DNA of 64,000 nucleotides from Paenibacillus sp. JNUCC32 (lineage in GTDB: Bacteria > Bacillota > Bacilli > Paenibacillales > Paenibacillaceae): assembly GCF_014863545.1 (NCBI RefSeq), contig NZ_CP062260.1, forward strand, positions 5,163,501-5,227,500. Reading direction: 5' to 3'. Positions 26,542 through 36,075 of the stretch are shown in pieces. The position numbers and the translations under genes are program-made. Below the pieces are notes generated by a model. That model saw only the letters and a list, made by a program, of their open reading frames with translations, was not told where the DNA came from and ran no database searches. Position 1 is the stretch's first letter. Every line of letters starts with the position of its first letter.

Positions 26542-27975
26542 TTATGCCCTGGCTTTGCCCTTCATCTCCCGGACCACCTTGCCCTCGAAGGATTGGTTCA
26601 TCCAGTAGGCAAGATGAATGCCTTCTTCGCTGAAGGTGCATTCCGTCGTTAAGAAGAACGGCGTCTCCGTCAGCCTGACGGTCAGCTGCAGCGTCCGGTC
26701 ATCCTTCCAGGTCATGGAGGCAGCATACGCTTGATCCGTCATCATGATCAGCTTCGTGGTTCCCGACTTCCACTCGCTCCGGCCAAGGGCAATCGAGTTG
26801 ACGCCATGTTCCCCCGTAAGCTCCATCACCCCTTCATCCTCTTCAAACCGGACGGAGAACGAATGCAGCTTCTCCTCGTTCTCTTCGAGATCATAGACGA
26901 TCCCGGATACGTCCTTCTCAATCGGAGATAAAGCCTCCTCGCTTGGCGGATCCAGCTTAAGCGCTTGCAGCGTTCCGGCAAGGGATGAGGCCGCGTCCGC
27001 ATCGGCCGGCAGCGGATCTGCTCCCATCGCCGGCAGCACATGCTCCCATACCTCATTCAGCACGGCCTGCATATCTCCAAGGCCGGAGGTAATCGCCAGG
27101 ACTGCATCCTGCTCCGGGAACACGATGCAGAATTGTCCGAACGCGCCGTCGCCGCGGTATGCTCCATGGCGGCACATCCAGAATTGATAGCCGTATCCTT
27201 CGGTCCAGTCCGAAGAGGAATCCGCAGGTCCGTTGGATATCTGCTTGGAGGTCGCTTCTTCAATCCAAGCCTCCGGAATCAGGCGCCGGCCATCCCATTC
27301 TCCCTTCTGAAGATAGAGCTGGCCAAACTTGGCGATGTCCTCGGTCTTCAGCTTAAGACCCCAGCCGCCGGTGTTGATTCCCTGCGGGCAGCTTTCCCAT
27401 GCAGCCCCCTGAATGCCGAGCGGTTCGAACAGACGGGGCTGCAAATAATCCAGCAGCGTAATGCCGGTGACCTTCTGCAGAATGGCCGAGAGCATGTACG
27501 TCGCTGCGCTGTTATATACAAAGTGGGTTCCAGGTTCATGCTCGACTGCTTGCTTGAAGAAATCATCCACCCAAATATCGGACTGGATGGCAGGCTCCTG
27601 GGCATGTCCCGTGCCCATGATCAGCAAGTCGCGTATCGTCATCGCGGACAGATTCGGGGACGGATCCTCCGGTTTGTTTTCCGGGAAAAAGCCGATCACC
27701 CGATCCTCCAGCGTAATCCGGCCCTCCTGGACCAGGAGTCCAATCGCGGTAGAGGTAAAGCTCTTGCTTAGCGAGAACAGCATATGCGGTTTGTCCGCGT
27801 CGTACGGCTTCCACCAGCCCTCCGCGACGGAATGCCCGTGCCGAACCAGCATGAAGCTGTGCAGCTCAAGCTCCTTCTCCTGAATCGAGCCGATAAAACG
27901 TTTGATGGACTGAGATGAGATTCCTTGGTTTTCGGGGGTACTTCTTGGCAATAATCGAACCGTGTTCGTGTTCAT
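26542..27975 (-). CDS. Serine hydrolase, beta-lactamase class C fold
   Basis: A 477-residue protein. The nucleophile motif SxxK is visible as Ser68-Leu-Ser-Lys71 (MLFSLSKSFTST), the YxN-like motif as VYNSAATYMLS, and HGAYRGDGAFG near residue 290 takes the third-motif position. No signal peptide is seen, so it is probably cytoplasmic and an esterase or peptidase rather than a secreted beta-lactamase. A C-terminal beta-barrel extension (about 350-477) is present. The ATG at 27975 has GGGAGAGG upstream; the frame is open further to 28002. It follows the ABC/deacetylase operon by 52 bp on the same strand and may be part of it. Confidence 0.85.
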   Translation of the reverse strand: MNTNTVRLLPRSTPENQGISSQSIKRFIGSIQEKELELHSFMLVRHGHSVAEGWWKPYDADKPHMLFSLSKSFTSTAIGLLVQEGRITLEDRVIGFFPENKPEDPSPNLSAMTIRDLLIMGTGHAQEPAIQSDIWVDDFFKQAVEHEPGTHFVYNSAATYMLSAILQKVTGITLLDYLQPRLFEPLGIQGAAWESCPQGINTGGWGLKLKTEDIAKFGQLYLQKGEWDGRRLIPEAWIEEATSKQISNGPADSSSDWTEGYGYQFWMCRHGAYRGDGAFGQFCIVFPEQDAVLAITSGLGDMQAVLNEVWEHVLPAMGADPLPADADAASSLAGTLQALKLDPPSEEALSPIEKDVSGIVYDLEENEEKLHSFSVRFEEDEGVMELTGEHGVNSIALGRSEWKSGTTKLIMMTDQAYAASMTWKDDRTLQLTVRLTETPFFLTTECTFSEEGIHLAYWMNQSFEGKVVREMKGKARA

Positions 27976-28026
27976 CCTATTCCGCCTCTCCCTGTATAAC
28001 AAGATAAATTCATCATGACCCTTCCA

Positions 28027-28788
28027 TTATACACCAGATATCGGCGCCGCTTCATCATATCGCACGGCACGGAAGCCCCAACGTTCGCTAATCTCGTTCA
28101 AGTCCTCCCGAGCAAGGAAAGCGGCCTCCTGATCACGCCCTCGTGCCAGCTCCTCCCCATCCACTTGAGCATTGCCGCACTGCACCATTTCCTCCGAATA
28201 CAGCGCCGGATGGGACAGGAAGAAGTACTGTTCGTCCGTCAGGCCGCCAAGCAGCCTTTCAAACGACTCGGCCCCGTCCGGAACGCCGCCAGGGAAAAAG
28301 TTGTAGTAATATCGGTGGTTGATGAGCCCCTTCGCTTCCATCCAGCGGTCCAGCTCCTCTTGCAGCCCGGGAATGAAGCGCTCAGGCAGCATATGGGAAT
28401 CCGCGTAAGAAATGTTGAAGCCAGCCGCAGTCAGTTTATCCAGCTGCGCTTCGCACTCCATAAGGATCTCCTGCAGCGAAGGCGGATGATGTTGAAACAA
28501 GCTCGGGTCCTGATAGAAGTACCCGGCCCGATCGACAAGCGAAGGAACCTGTTCCTTCGCGGCAACAGGTCCCCAGCGTACGTTATCCCATTCGGCGTTC
28601 AGCGTCATATGGAAGCCGAAGCAGATGTCCTTGCGATGCGCCAGCAGCTGCGCGGCCTCGGCAAGATAAGGACCGGGCGCCATAATGGACACATTTTTGA
28701 TGAATCCGGCCTCAACGGTCCTGGCAATCGCAGCATTGGCGGAACGGCTGGAAGCATAGTCGTCGGCTCTCGTAATGATCCGCCTCAT
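28027..28788 (-). CDS. ChbG/HpnK (YdjC)-family carbohydrate deacetylase
   Basis: A 253-residue protein. The divalent-metal site is visible as TRADDYASS (Asp-Asp), a GFHMTLN word with His and a DSHMLPE word. The family includes the chito-oligosaccharide mono-deacetylase ChbG. Its ATG overlaps the stop of the sugar ABC permease (ATGA at 28785-28788), so the substrate probably comes in through that transporter. An N-acetylated sugar such as a chito-oligosaccharide or a modified wall or plant glycan is the best guess. The upstream reading frame is open to 28995 but belongs to the permease in another frame. Confidence 0.85.
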   Translation of the reverse strand: MRRIITRADDYASSRSANAAIARTVEAGFIKNVSIMAPGPYLAEAAQLLAHRKDICFGFHMTLNAEWDNVRWGPVAAKEQVPSLVDRAGYFYQDPSLFQHHPPSLQEILMECEAQLDKLTAAGFNISYADSHMLPERFIPGLQEELDRWMEAKGLINHRYYYNFFPGGVPDGAESFERLLGGLTDEQYFFLSHPALYSEEMVQCGNAQVDGEELARGRDQEAAFLAREDLNEISERWGFRAVRYDEAAPISGV

Positions 28789-29621
28789 TTCACAGCACCT
28801 GCGGCAATCCCTTTGATAATGTATTTCTGCGCGAAAACGTAGAAAATGACAACCGGGATGATCGTCAGCGTCAGGCCGGCCATCGCCTGGTTCCACACGA
28901 TCGTGAATTCTCCGAAGAAATAGAAGGTCGAGAGCGGGATTGTCCGCAGCCCCTTGTCCGACAGCGTCAGCGATGGAAGCAGATAGTCGTTCCACAGCGC
29001 GATGACGTTCAGGATCGCGATGGTCACGCTGATGTTCTTCAGCAGCGGGAACACGATCCGCCAGAACACGCCCAGCTTGGAGCAGCCGTCAAGCGTAGCC
29101 GCCTCCTCCAGCGCGACGGGCACGGATTTGATGAACCCGTGGTACAGGAAGACCGCCATACTGGACGTAAAGCCGACGTTCATATAGATCAAGCCCTCAT
29201 GGGTGTTGAGCATCGGAATGTGCAGATTGGTGCGAATCCAGTCCATCACCTGCATCAGCGGCATCATCAGCGTCTGGAACGGAATCAGCATGGTCGCCAC
29301 AAACGTGAAGAAAATGACCTTGCTCAGCTTATTGTCCGTCCGTACCAGCATCCATGCCGTCATGGAGGCGAGCACGATGACGATGATCACCGAGATGACG
29401 GTGACATACAGCGAGTTACCTAGTGCCGTGAAGAAATTCATCTTCTCCATCGCGGATTTATAATACTCAAAGCTGAAGGAAGAAGGCAGCGCAAGCGCAT
29501 TCTCATACAGCTCGGCACGATCCTTAAAGGAGTTGATCAGCATGATGAAGACAGGAGACAAGAAGACCAGCGAGGCGAGGAACAGCAGGATATCGAGCAG
29601 CCATTTGCCTGATTTCTTCAT
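28785..29621 (-). CDS. Sugar ABC transporter permease, MalG-like
   Basis: A 278-residue polytopic permease with about six membrane segments. The EAA loop for ATPase contact reads ALEEAATLDGCSKLGVFWRI. It resembles carbohydrate-uptake class 1 permeases. It overlaps the partner permease by one base and the downstream deacetylase by 4 bp. No ATPase gene is present in the operon; this class often shares a MsmX-type ATPase encoded elsewhere. Confidence 0.93.
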   Translation of the reverse strand: MKKSGKWLLDILLFLASLVFLSPVFIMLINSFKDRAELYENALALPSSFSFEYYKSAMEKMNFFTALGNSLYVTVISVIIVIVLASMTAWMLVRTDNKLSKVIFFTFVATMLIPFQTLMMPLMQVMDWIRTNLHIPMLNTHEGLIYMNVGFTSSMAVFLYHGFIKSVPVALEEAATLDGCSKLGVFWRIVFPLLKNISVTIAILNVIALWNDYLLPSLTLSDKGLRTIPLSTFYFFGEFTIVWNQAMAGLTLTIIPVVIFYVFAQKYIIKGIAAGAVK

Positions 29622-30496
29622 TACATCTGCACCTCTCTTCTCTTCGTGATGATGACTTGCGTCAGCGTGAGTCCGGCCACAATCAGGAAGAAGATGATCG
29701 CTTTCGCCTGACCTAATCCATAATTACCGTAAGCGAAAATTTCGTTGAAAATATTCATCGCAAACATCTCCGTCGCATTGCTCGGACCGCCCTTGGTCAA
29801 CGACAGGTTCACGTCATAGATTTTGAATGCCCCGGACAGCGTCAGGAACAGACAGATCGTGAACGAAGGCATTAACAGCGGGAACACGATGCTCTTCAGT
29901 CTCTGCCACAGGTTGGCGCCATCGACCTTCGCCGCTTCCATCAGCTCATCCGGAATCCCCTGGATGCCCGCGATGTAGATGATCATCGTATAACCCGCCA
30001 GCTGCCAGGTGAATACCGCAACGATCGCATACAGCGCAAACTGCGGATGCAGCAGCCAGTTAAAGAACACGCTGTCGAATCCGGTCTTCTCGCCCAGGAA
30101 GCTGAACGCATCCGTAAAAATAAACTGCCAGATGTAACCCAGAATCAGGCCGCCGATCAGGTTCGGCATGAAAAACATCGTCCGCGCCGCATTTCTCGAG
30201 CGGAGCTTTGTCGTCACCAGCAGCGCAAAGCCCAGTCCCAGTACGTTGACGCATACCAGCGCGAGCAGCGTGAATTGAACCGTATGCCAAGCCGATGACA
30301 GGAATCGGTCGTCCTGGAACAGCTGAACGTAATTGTCGAACCCTACGAATACTTTCGGATTCGCCGGAATGCCGTCCCAATTGACGAAGGAGTACACGAT
30401 CCCGATAATGAACGGGATGATGACCACGGTCGTGAAAATAAACAGAAGCGGCACCGTAAACAGGGCAAACCAGGCTTTATCCTTTCTTTTGCTCAT
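29621..30496 (-). CDS. Sugar ABC transporter permease, MalF/UgpA-like
   Basis: A 291-residue membrane permease with six membrane segments and an EAA loop PDELMEAAKVDGANLWQRL. It pairs with the MalG-like permease downstream. It is separated from the solute-binding protein gene by a hairpin at 30570-30616, so it is probably made in lower amounts than the binding protein. Confidence 0.93.
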   Translation of the reverse strand: MSKRKDKAWFALFTVPLLFIFTTVVIIPFIIGIVYSFVNWDGIPANPKVFVGFDNYVQLFQDDRFLSSAWHTVQFTLLALVCVNVLGLGFALLVTTKLRSRNAARTMFFMPNLIGGLILGYIWQFIFTDAFSFLGEKTGFDSVFFNWLLHPQFALYAIVAVFTWQLAGYTMIIYIAGIQGIPDELMEAAKVDGANLWQRLKSIVFPLLMPSFTICLFLTLSGAFKIYDVNLSLTKGGPSNATEMFAMNIFNEIFAYGNYGLGQAKAIIFFLIVAGLTLTQVIITKRREVQM

Positions 30497-30569
30497 AATC
30501 CATACCTTCTTTCCGTTCCGGATGATTCCCGCAAGGCGGCATCAAACCTTGAAGTCGTGTTAGAAAAAA

Positions 30570-30616
30570 CAAAAGCCTAACGCTCATCATCAGAACGTCT
30601 GAGGCTAGGCTTTCGT
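30570..30616 (-). terminator. Partial terminator between binding protein and permease genes
   Basis: On the minus strand AAAGCCTA with CCTCA pairs with TGAG and TAGGCTTT, followed by TGTTTTTTC. Its place inside the operon suggests attenuation that gives excess binding protein. Confidence 0.75.
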
Positions 30617-30664
30617 TTTCATGGAATTGTGATGTCAGATGATTGCCTTTCGGCTTCAATTAGA

Positions 30665-31927
30665 TTACTTCGATGCTTTCGCCCATACTTCATCGAGTTT
30701 CTGCAGGAACTGCTCGCCTGTCATGCCCGGATTCATGAAGTACTCCTGCGTAGCCGGAGCCAAATCGTTGGTGATGATACCCGATGGGAAGTAGTTCAGC
30801 GCCCAAGTGATCGTCTCACCCTTCGTGGTTGCTTCGTGCACCGCTTGAGACAACGGATCCAGATCGCCTGCTTCAATGTTCGTTAAAGCCGGGATGAATT
30901 TGAAATCGTCCACAATGGCCTTCTTGCCCGTCTCGCTCGTGAAGAGCCAGTTCAGGAAAGCGTTTGCGGCTTTGACTTCCTCAGCGTCCGCCTGATTGTT
31001 GACGACCCAGTAGCTGGCTACGCCTACGGCGATCTTATCGTTGCCGGCGAGCGGGAACGGCATCATGCCGACTTTGGAGCCGAAATCGCCGAAGTCCGCA
31101 AGCATGGAATAACTCCAGTTGCCCTGATGCACCATAGCCGTTTTTTCCGTTGCAAAGTCGCCCATCTGGCTATCGTATTTCACTTCCAGCGGATTCTTGG
31201 TGTTGGCCTTGATGGCATCCATGAATTTCGCCCATTCCTGGAACTCCTTCGTGTCGGCCATCTTCACTTCGCCCTTGTTCAGCTGGTCGATGAAGGCCAG
31301 CGGATCGGATTGAAGCGCAAACGGCGTGTTGATGATGTGTCCGATCAGGAAGTAAGCCTCCTGGGACAGGCTCAAACCGTTCTTGCCGTCAGCCTTCAGC
31401 TGCTCCAGCGTCTTGGTGAAGGAGTCCAGGTCCTTCATGTTGGCCGGATCCACCAGATCCTTGTTATATACGAGACCGAAGCCTTCTACGCCGTACGGAA
31501 CGCCGACGGTCTTATCTTCGACCTTCAATTCCATGTCGGGCGCAATGTTCTTAACGTACTCCTCGCCGCTCAAATCGGAAAAATAGGACTTCAGCTTCTC
31601 GGACTCGGGTCCAGGAGCCACGCTGAATATCGTTGGGCCCTGGTTGCTGCTGAGCTTCGCCACCAGCTGCTGCGAATAAGCATCGCCCGCGGCACCCCAT
31701 ACCTCAACCTCGTTGCCGGTTTCTTCTTTATAGGTTTTAACCAAGGCTTCAAGAGGTTCCGTAATTTCGACTTTCGATTGGAAGAGGGTTATCTTCTTCA
31801 GCTTATCTCCCCCATTTCCTCCGGCTGCTGCTCCAGAATCTTTGTCAGATGTACCGCCGCAGGCCGCGAGTGTCGCAACCAAAGCCGTTGCCGTAAGTAT
31901 GCTCAATACCTTTTTTACTTTTTTCAA
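30665..31927 (-). CDS. Extracellular sugar-binding lipoprotein of the ABC system
   Basis: A 420-residue family 1 solute-binding protein. A TTG start at 31927 with GGGGAGG upstream yields a lipoprotein signal with lipobox LAAC near residue 22; the open frame extends further upstream but lacks a site and a signal. Mid-chain words NQGPTIFSVAPGPESEK and MVHQGNWSYSM are typical of the fold. The cre/LacI-type palindrome at 31960 lies in its promoter region. Confidence 0.92.
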   Translation of the reverse strand: MKKVKKVLSILTATALVATLAACGGTSDKDSGAAAGGNGGDKLKKITLFQSKVEITEPLEALVKTYKEETGNEVEVWGAAGDAYSQQLVAKLSSNQGPTIFSVAPGPESEKLKSYFSDLSGEEYVKNIAPDMELKVEDKTVGVPYGVEGFGLVYNKDLVDPANMKDLDSFTKTLEQLKADGKNGLSLSQEAYFLIGHIINTPFALQSDPLAFIDQLNKGEVKMADTKEFQEWAKFMDAIKANTKNPLEVKYDSQMGDFATEKTAMVHQGNWSYSMLADFGDFGSKVGMMPFPLAGNDKIAVGVASYWVVNNQADAEEVKAANAFLNWLFTSETGKKAIVDDFKFIPALTNIEAGDLDPLSQAVHEATTKGETITWALNYFPSGIITNDLAPATQEYFMNPGMTGEQFLQKLDEVWAKASK

Positions 31928-31959
31928 GTGACACGCCTCCCCCTCAAGGACTCTATAAA

Positions 31960-31973
31960 GTAAAACGTTTACA
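31960..31973. promoter_or_regulatory. LacI/CcpA-type operator upstream of the binding-protein gene
   Basis: GTAAAACGTTTACA, a palindrome with the central CG of LacI-family sites. It is 33 bp upstream of the TTG start and matches the general cre/LacI pattern, so it could bind the adjacent LacI regulator or CcpA. Confidence 0.55.
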
Positions 31974-32049
31974 AACCCATCATAGGGCGGTTTACCTAGA
32001 ATGTCAATAAAAAATGTACGCGTTTTCATAAAAATACTAAGTAAAAAAA

Positions 32050-32076
32050 CTAGTAAAATCCATGTTATTTTACTAG
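32050..32076. promoter_or_regulatory. AT-rich inverted repeat between the LacI and binding-protein genes
   Basis: The perfect 10-bp arms CTAGTAAAAT (32050-32059) and ATTTTACTAG (32067-32076) are separated by 7 bp. A related arrangement, AGTAAATTT and AAATTTACT, lies in the LacI promoter region (about 33078-33121). They may be operators of the LacI regulator; the first could also act as its transcript end. Confidence 0.45.
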
Positions 32077-32091
32077 ATGTAAAAATAAAGT

Positions 32092-33051
32092 TTATCTCAC
32101 CGTTTTTCTCCACTGGATCGTGGCATTCAGTTTAAAGGGCTCCCTGCCCGTCGTGCCCTTAATCATCTCGAGCAGCTCCTTCGCCGCCAAATAACCGCTT
32201 TCATAACGCGGGATCGCAATGGTCGTCAAGCCGGCCATCGCCGCCGCGTCCGAATTATCGAAGCCGGTGATCGATATGTCCTCCGGCACCCGTATGCCAT
32301 TCTCCTCCAAAGCTTTGATTGCGCCCAGAGCCATATTGTCGTTAGCGCAGACCAGCACTTCCGGCAATGCGTTGCTAAGGATCAGAATCTTGGCCGCCTG
32401 ATATCCGCTTTCCTCGCTGTAATCGCCATGGAAGTAATTCCGCCTGTCAAACGCGATGCCATTCTTCGAAAGCGTATCCATAAATCCGGCGAAGCGTTCC
32501 TTATGATCCAGGGTAAACTCCAGTCCGCCAATGTATCCAAAGGTTCTGAACTGTTTATCCACCAGCGCCTGAACCATTTCGCACATCACGGGGTAATTGT
32601 CCACGATCACGCTTTTGGTATTGGCATACTCGTTATCGATAATCCGGTCCATGAGAACGACGGGGAACTGCGGCGTGGCTACCGAGACTAAATATTCGTC
32701 CGTCATGTTCCGGTCGAGGCTTATGGTACCGCTTGCAAACTTGCTGCGCATAAAATTGGTGCTGGATTTATTCGTGCAGATGATGAGGTCGTATCCATTC
32801 TCCGTGAGGCAATGGCTGATCCCCTTGATGATTTTTAAATAATAATCGCGATCAAAGTCGCTGAAGACGAATATAATCGTGTTGCTTTTATCGGATTTGG
32901 TTGACTTATGCGGAAAATAGCCGTGCTCCGAGCATAACCTCAGCACCCGCTCCCTCGTCTCCCGCCCCACGTTCTTGCGCCCGTTCAGCACGTTGGACAC
33001 CGTAGACACCGAGACCTCCGCGAGCTTTGCAATTTCCTTTAAACCACTCAT
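32092..33051 (-). CDS. LacI-family transcriptional regulator
   Basis: A 319-residue regulator. The N-terminal helix-turn-helix reads LKEIAKLAEVSVSTVSNVLN with the hinge following. The ligand domain resembles a periplasmic-binding fold, ending ISITGFDNSDAAAMAGLTTI. It precedes the binding-protein, permease and deacetylase genes on the same strand and most likely represses that operon until the imported sugar binds. Confidence 0.95.
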   Translation of the reverse strand: MSGLKEIAKLAEVSVSTVSNVLNGRKNVGRETRERVLRLCSEHGYFPHKSTKSDKSNTIIFVFSDFDRDYYLKIIKGISHCLTENGYDLIICTNKSSTNFMRSKFASGTISLDRNMTDEYLVSVATPQFPVVLMDRIIDNEYANTKSVIVDNYPVMCEMVQALVDKQFRTFGYIGGLEFTLDHKERFAGFMDTLSKNGIAFDRRNYFHGDYSEESGYQAAKILILSNALPEVLVCANDNMALGAIKALEENGIRVPEDISITGFDNSDAAAMAGLTTIAIPRYESGYLAAKELLEMIKGTTGREPFKLNATIQWRKTVR

Positions 33052-33215
33052 GAATCCTATCCCCTCTCCAAAGGCGTTAGTAAATTTAATATAACATGGA
33101 TTTATTTTTAATAAAATTTACTTATTTTGCTGGGACAAGATTTTTCTTCGATTTTCCCCTTGTCATAACTTATCGTGATACCTACTCAGGCCAGAAAACC
33201 TTTGCTTGTCATGGC

Positions 33216-33254
33216 AAAAAGCAGGCCGCACGAATGGCATCGTCGCGACCTGCT
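33216..33254 (-). terminator. Terminator after the EamA-type gene
   Basis: On the minus strand AGCAGG with CGC pairs with GCG and CCTGCT, followed by TTTTTG, 29 bp past the EamA stop. It separates that gene from the LacI unit. Confidence 0.65.
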
Positions 33255-33282
33255 AAATTCGAATATATTAGATTTCTTGCCT

Positions 33283-34194
33283 TTATGCGGTACCGCACCG
33301 CTCCTTGATCATGAATGGATCCTTTGTTGCGTCCACTCGTCCAGGCCGGTTCACCAGATAGATGCCAAGCCCAATGCACACTGTGCCAGCCAAAGTGTAC
33401 CAGTGCAGCTGCTCGCCCAGTATAAGCCATCCGGATAATACGCCAAACACGGGAATGAGGAATAGATAAACGTTGGCTTTATTGGGATCGCTGTTGCGCA
33501 GCACATAATACCAAGTGACGAATTGGGCAATCGAGCTCATCAGAATCATCCAGCCCAGAACAAAGAGCTCCTTCAAGATCTGAGATGAATCCCATACAAA
33601 ATGCGGCTGCTCCAGCAGCGGGCTTGCGATGAGCAGGAGGATGCCTCCGATCAACATCTGATAGGCAGCCATGACCCAAGCGTCAAACTCCTTGCCCCAA
33701 CGGGAACTTAGCAGCGTCGCCATGCCCCAAGCCATCCCCGAACCCAACGCAAACCAGAATCCGCTCTCCATCTGCATCTCCAAGCCTTGCGTAATGAACA
33801 CGCCGACAAAACCAATGATTACGCCCGCCCACTGAAGAAGACGGTACCTTATACCGAAAATCAGGAAGCTGAACACGATGAACCAGATCGGGTTGCTGGA
33901 GGATAAAACCGAGGAGCTGCCGGAGGAAATGGTCTGCATGCTCAGGTAGATGCCACTCATCACGAGTGCCGATTGAAACAGACCGATCGTGGCCAGCTTC
34001 AGCCAGGCAGCGCCGCTCCTGGGATGGGGCCGTCTTACAATGAAGGGCAGCATCAGAAGCCCCGCTCCCACGAACCGGATCGCCAGCAGCACGAATGGGG
34101 AACCGAAGGACAGCGCAATTTTGCCGATCGGGAAATTTAGTCCCGCGACCAGCATCGTAAATATCGTCAGAAACAGCATACGCGGTTTGCTCAT
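33283..34194 (-). CDS. EamA/DMT-family transporter
   Basis: A 303-residue protein with about ten membrane segments in two EamA repeats (about 5-135 and 148-290). Repeat words include NFPIGKIAL and the second-half SLLTP-equivalent FLIPVFGVLSGWLILGE. The family exports metabolites and amino acids; substrate unknown. It is divergent from a LysR-type regulator, a common regulator-exporter pairing. Confidence 0.9.
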   Translation of the reverse strand: MSKPRMLFLTIFTMLVAGLNFPIGKIALSFGSPFVLLAIRFVGAGLLMLPFIVRRPHPRSGAAWLKLATIGLFQSALVMSGIYLSMQTISSGSSSVLSSSNPIWFIVFSFLIFGIRYRLLQWAGVIIGFVGVFITQGLEMQMESGFWFALGSGMAWGMATLLSSRWGKEFDAWVMAAYQMLIGGILLLIASPLLEQPHFVWDSSQILKELFVLGWMILMSSIAQFVTWYYVLRNSDPNKANVYLFLIPVFGVLSGWLILGEQLHWYTLAGTVCIGLGIYLVNRPGRVDATKDPFMIKERCGTA

Positions 34195-34319
34195 GCCAAT
34201 GATTTCCCCTCTCCTTAACCAAGTGTATCCTCAGTTTATTCCGACCTTCGTATCATGTAAAATAATTAAATAAGATTCGAACCATCACTGTGAATGATGG
34301 ATATAAGGAGGCTGCTAAG

Positions 34320-35177
34320 GTGGAGAGTGGGGATCTGAAGATATTCCAGGCCGTTGCCCGTGAAGGAAACATAACCAAGGCTGCCGCAAGCCTGGGTTAC
34401 GTGCAATCGAACGTGACCGCTAGAATCCGGCAGCTTGAAGCCGAGCTGAACACGCCCCTGTTCTATCGGCTCAGTCGCGGCGTTGCCTTAACCTCGGCCG
34501 GCTGTAATCTGCTCAAGTATGCCGATCAGATTACGCGTTTGCTTGACGAGGCCGTGAAATCGACGCAATTTTCGGAAGAACCGTCGGGGCCGCTGCGGAT
34601 CGGCTCATCGGAAACCACAGCGGCGGTACATCTTCCCGGTATCATGCTGGATTATCATAGACGGTACCCTAATGTGAAACTGTCATTGATTACAGGCCAC
34701 AGGGTCGACTTGATCCGAGCCCTGAACGAATATGAACTGGACGGGGCGTTTATCAGCGGACCTCTGGATTACCCGGACTTTAACGAAATCCGGGCCTTTG
34801 ACGAGGAGCTTGTCCTCATCTCGGAACCCACGGAGGCTGCGCTTCGCGATTTGCTCACCAAACCGCTGCTGTTCTTTGGCAAGGGCTGCTACCACCGTAA
34901 ACGGTTGGAGCAATGGCTCCATGAGGAGAATGTGGGGCCCATGAACATTATGGAGTTTGGCACGCTGGAAGCCATCATGGGCGGTGTGGCCGCCGGGCTG
35001 GGTATCTCGCTGTTAACGCGTTCTTCCGTCCAGGACTGGGTGGATGCCGGGAAATTGCAGGCCTTCCAAATTCCCAAGCGTTACCGCAGCTCCAAAGTCC
35101 ATTTTGTATTCCGGCGCGACCTGTTTCGCACCAGCGCCTTTAATCATTTTATTGAGCCGTTTGAGAAGACCGAATAA
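34320..35177 (+). CDS. LysR-family transcriptional regulator
   Basis: A 285-residue LysR protein. The winged helix-turn-helix (about 4-62) reads FQAVAREGNITKAAASLGYV, then QSNVTARIRQLE. The effector domain follows. The GTG at 34320 is favoured by AAGGAGG 8 bp upstream; the in-frame GTG at 34290 lacks a site. It is divergent from the EamA exporter and probably controls it. Confidence 0.92.
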   Translation: MESGDLKIFQAVAREGNITKAAASLGYVQSNVTARIRQLEAELNTPLFYRLSRGVALTSAGCNLLKYADQITRLLDEAVKSTQFSEEPSGPLRIGSSETTAAVHLPGIMLDYHRRYPNVKLSLITGHRVDLIRALNEYELDGAFISGPLDYPDFNEIRAFDEELVLISEPTEAALRDLLTKPLLFFGKGCYHRKRLEQWLHEENVGPMNIMEFGTLEAIMGGVAAGLGISLLTRSSVQDWVDAGKLQAFQIPKRYRSSKVHFVFRRDLFRTSAFNHFIEPFEKTE

Positions 35178-35202
35178 ATACTTCGACCGGAACAGGAAAC
35201 AA

Positions 35203-35234
35203 AAAAACCGTGGCCCTAAGGGTCACGGTTTCTT
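35203..35234. terminator. Terminator between LysR and hydrolase genes
   Basis: The stem AAACCGTGGCCC/GGGTCACGGTTT has one mismatch, a TAA loop region and T/A runs on both sides. It serves two convergent genes. Confidence 0.85.
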
Positions 35235-35250
35235 GATGAGCCAAGCACGC

Positions 35251-36075
35251 TTATCCCGGAATTTGATTTGCCGAAGGCAACAGAAAATCCGACACCTCCG
35301 GAGCCAGCACTTCCGGCGCCATCACGACGGCAGAATGATCCTGACCAGGCAGCATTCGGTGCTCGCACTGAGGGAGCAAGTCGACCAATGCGCTCGCGGC
35401 CCCATGGAACATGGCTCCGCTGTTCTCGCCCGTCATCACCATAACCGGGACATCGACATCCCAGCGATCCGTCGGCAGCGGTTGACCGGATTGCGTGCTC
35501 CCCATAATCATGCCGTCATAGGCCAATGTATGCGCCATGCCCTCCATGACCTGCCAAGAAGGATCTGCCTTCATGAATTCTACATATTCCGCTGGGATCC
35601 CCAGCGCGGCTGTCATGAAATATTCTACGGCTTCGCTGCGCCGATTTCCTGCCATCAGCGCATTCAAACGCTGCACGTATTCCGCCGGTACGGATGCACG
35701 GCTGTCGTCAATGATAAACGGCGGCTCGTATAGAAACAGTTTACTAACTTTACTGCGGCCAAGTCTGCTCGCCGCATCCAGGGCCAGAACAGCGCCCGAG
35801 GAACTTCCGAATACATACGCGCTGTCGCCCGCCTCCTGAATAAGGGCATCGATATCTTCGACCTCACGTTCAACGGCATACGGAGCCGCATCCGTACTGC
35901 TGCCCCGTCCTCGCCGATCATAATTGTAGACGGTGAACTGTTCAGACAGAAACTCTCCAAGACGCGTTGTATCGTTGTGATCCGAAGCTGCCGCAGCTAC
36001 AAGAATGACAGCCGGACCAGTCCCTTTCTTTTCATAAAAAATACGGGTACCGTCATTAGACATCACGTAATTCAT
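35251..36075 (-). CDS. Alpha/beta hydrolase
   Basis: A 274-residue hydrolase. The nucleophile elbow reads VFGSSSGAVLAL, with the Ser at the centre of GxSxG, and a late His is seen in GQDHSAVV. NYDRRGRGSS near residue 55 is typical of the fold. The start at 36075 has AAAGGAG 8 bp upstream. It overlaps the preceding SRPBCC gene by 20 bp, so the two are coupled. Substrate unknown. Confidence 0.88.
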   Translation of the reverse strand: MNYVMSNDGTRIFYEKKGTGPAVILVAAAASDHNDTTRLGEFLSEQFTVYNYDRRGRGSSTDAAPYAVEREVEDIDALIQEAGDSAYVFGSSSGAVLALDAASRLGRSKVSKLFLYEPPFIIDDSRASVPAEYVQRLNALMAGNRRSEAVEYFMTAALGIPAEYVEFMKADPSWQVMEGMAHTLAYDGMIMGSTQSGQPLPTDRWDVDVPVMVMTGENSGAMFHGAASALVDLLPQCEHRMLPGQDHSAVVMAPEVLAPEVSDFLLPSANQIPG

